Below are positions 63,813 through 64,000 of a DNA stretch of 64,000 nucleotides, in pieces (position 1 is the first letter of the stretch; the number at the start of each line of letters is the position of its first letter). Source of the DNA: an uncultured Chitinophaga sp. (GTDB taxonomy: Bacteria > Bacteroidota > Bacteroidia > Cytophagales > Cyclobacteriaceae); assembly GCA_902168205.1 (NCBI GenBank), contig CABHOK010000011.1:463932-527931 (forward strand), read 5' to 3'. The position numbers were made by a program, and so were the translations under genes. The notes under the pieces are model-generated. The model made no database searches. It had not been told where the DNA came from and worked only from the letters and a program-made list of their open reading frames with translations.

Positions 63813-64000
63813 TCAAACCATCGGACAAACATGAACCTGGGGTTCTGTTTCCGGGGTAAAATCAGTACGACTTGATGTCGTACTGATTTTAGAAAAACCT
63901 TCGGCATAAACAATTACCTTAGGTCTGTTCTGAGTGCTTAAACTTAATAATTCATTTTCAAATTCTCTTGGTGTTTGTTTATTGGGAAGACTTCGATGTA
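63813..64000 (-). CDS. IS3-type transposase, C-terminal 61 residues only
   Basis: The minus-strand frame enters from beyond base 64000 and stops at TGA (63815-63813). It begins HRSLPNKQTPREFENELL, which matches the H-SL-x-TPxEF ending of IS3-family OrfB integrase domains (usually RPHSSL...TPxEF). The remaining 40 residues extend further than in most OrfB proteins. The catalytic DDE residues lie outside the window, so activity cannot be judged. Confidence 0.65.
   Translation of the reverse strand, partial: HRSLPNKQTPREFENELLSLSTQNRPKVIVYAEGFSKISTTSSRTDFTPETEPQVHVCPMV
63857..63891. repeat. Perfect 15-bp inverted repeat inside the transposase tail
   Basis: TAAAATCAGTACGAC (63857-63871) and its exact reverse complement (63877-63891) flank the 5-base loop TTGAT. 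The element lies within the last codons of the transposase gene and could form a strong hairpin in either strand's transcript. A terminator-like function shielding the element from outside transcription, or a recognition site, is possible. Confidence 0.7.

Larger units (their letters stand above)
63776..64000 (-). mobile_element. End of an IS3-like insertion sequence, continues beyond the window
   Basis: The transposase C-terminus encoded at 63813-64000 (-) marks an insertion sequence. The terminal base pairs are proposed at TGTCGATCCC (63776 onwards) followed by AAAAAAGGTTGACCG, because IS3-family ends start with TG and this block lies 30-40 bases outside the stop codon. The other end and any target duplication are outside the window. 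Confidence 0.55.

Noticed and set aside
1..64000. tRNA, rRNA, CRISPR arrays, restriction or phage-defence operons
   Set aside because: I looked for tRNA T-loops, regularly spaced direct repeats and typical defence motifs on both strands and found none.

Overview
The window looks like chromosomal DNA of a Bacteroidota bacterium, most likely of the order Cytophagales (inference). It carries three SusC/SusD pairs, a hybrid two-component regulator, two ECF sigma/FecR pairs feeding STN-type SusC receptors, a type IX secretion tail and duplicated FtsX permeases. Isoleucine is very often ATA, and TATA/TATAC strings are unusually common in genes and gaps alike. No rRNA, tRNA or CRISPR array was seen.

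Layout. 1-4165: end of a hexuronate catabolic operon (SDR fructuronate reductase, KDG kinase, KDPG aldolase, MFS hexuronate transporter). 4280-8392: a 1370-aa hybrid sensor/AraC regulator. 8741-15365: a small polyketide island: a one-module PKS (KS-AT-DH-ACP-TE) whose DH lacks both catalytic residues, a lipocalin-like protein, a STAS-like protein on the other strand and an Sfp-type phosphopantetheinyl transferase. 15401-16470: a GNAT acetyltransferase and a compact small-gene unit (promoter, 32-aa membrane peptide, terminator). 17011-32074: a polysaccharide utilization locus (SusC, SusD, IPT surface protein, clan GH-A enzyme with T9SS tail, GH9, alpha/beta hydrolase, GH2, GH43) resembling xyloglucan loci. 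32153-37621: cyclophilin, two STAS-like paralogues of the 14042 gene, a small CxxC protein, a decayed plus an intact XRE regulator behind a palindrome cluster, and an FtsX-type permease. 37877-44778: sigma/FecR/SusC/SusD without enzymes. 45022-60081: a second sigma/FecR/SusC/SusD followed by an FG-GAP/ASPIC lipoprotein, a ThuA-sugar dehydrogenase-PKD-cytochrome c-CBM fusion and a Tat-exported hydroxypyruvate isomerase-like protein. 60152-63715: a large SPFH protein, small secreted and hypothetical proteins and a DUF4202 protein. 63776-64000: the end of an insertion sequence running out of the window.

How the genes fit together. The hexuronate operon takes uronic acids to pyruvate and glyceraldehyde-3-phosphate. 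The PUL at 17-32 kb probably imports and trims a beta-glucan-backbone hemicellulose; its SusC has no STN domain and no adjacent sigma factor, so the hybrid regulator at 4.3 kb is the nearest candidate regulator. The other two SusC proteins have STN domains and sit directly behind their own sigma/anti-sigma pairs, which predicts outer-membrane signalling in the FecA/FecR/FecI manner. The PPTase probably activates the PKS carrier domain.
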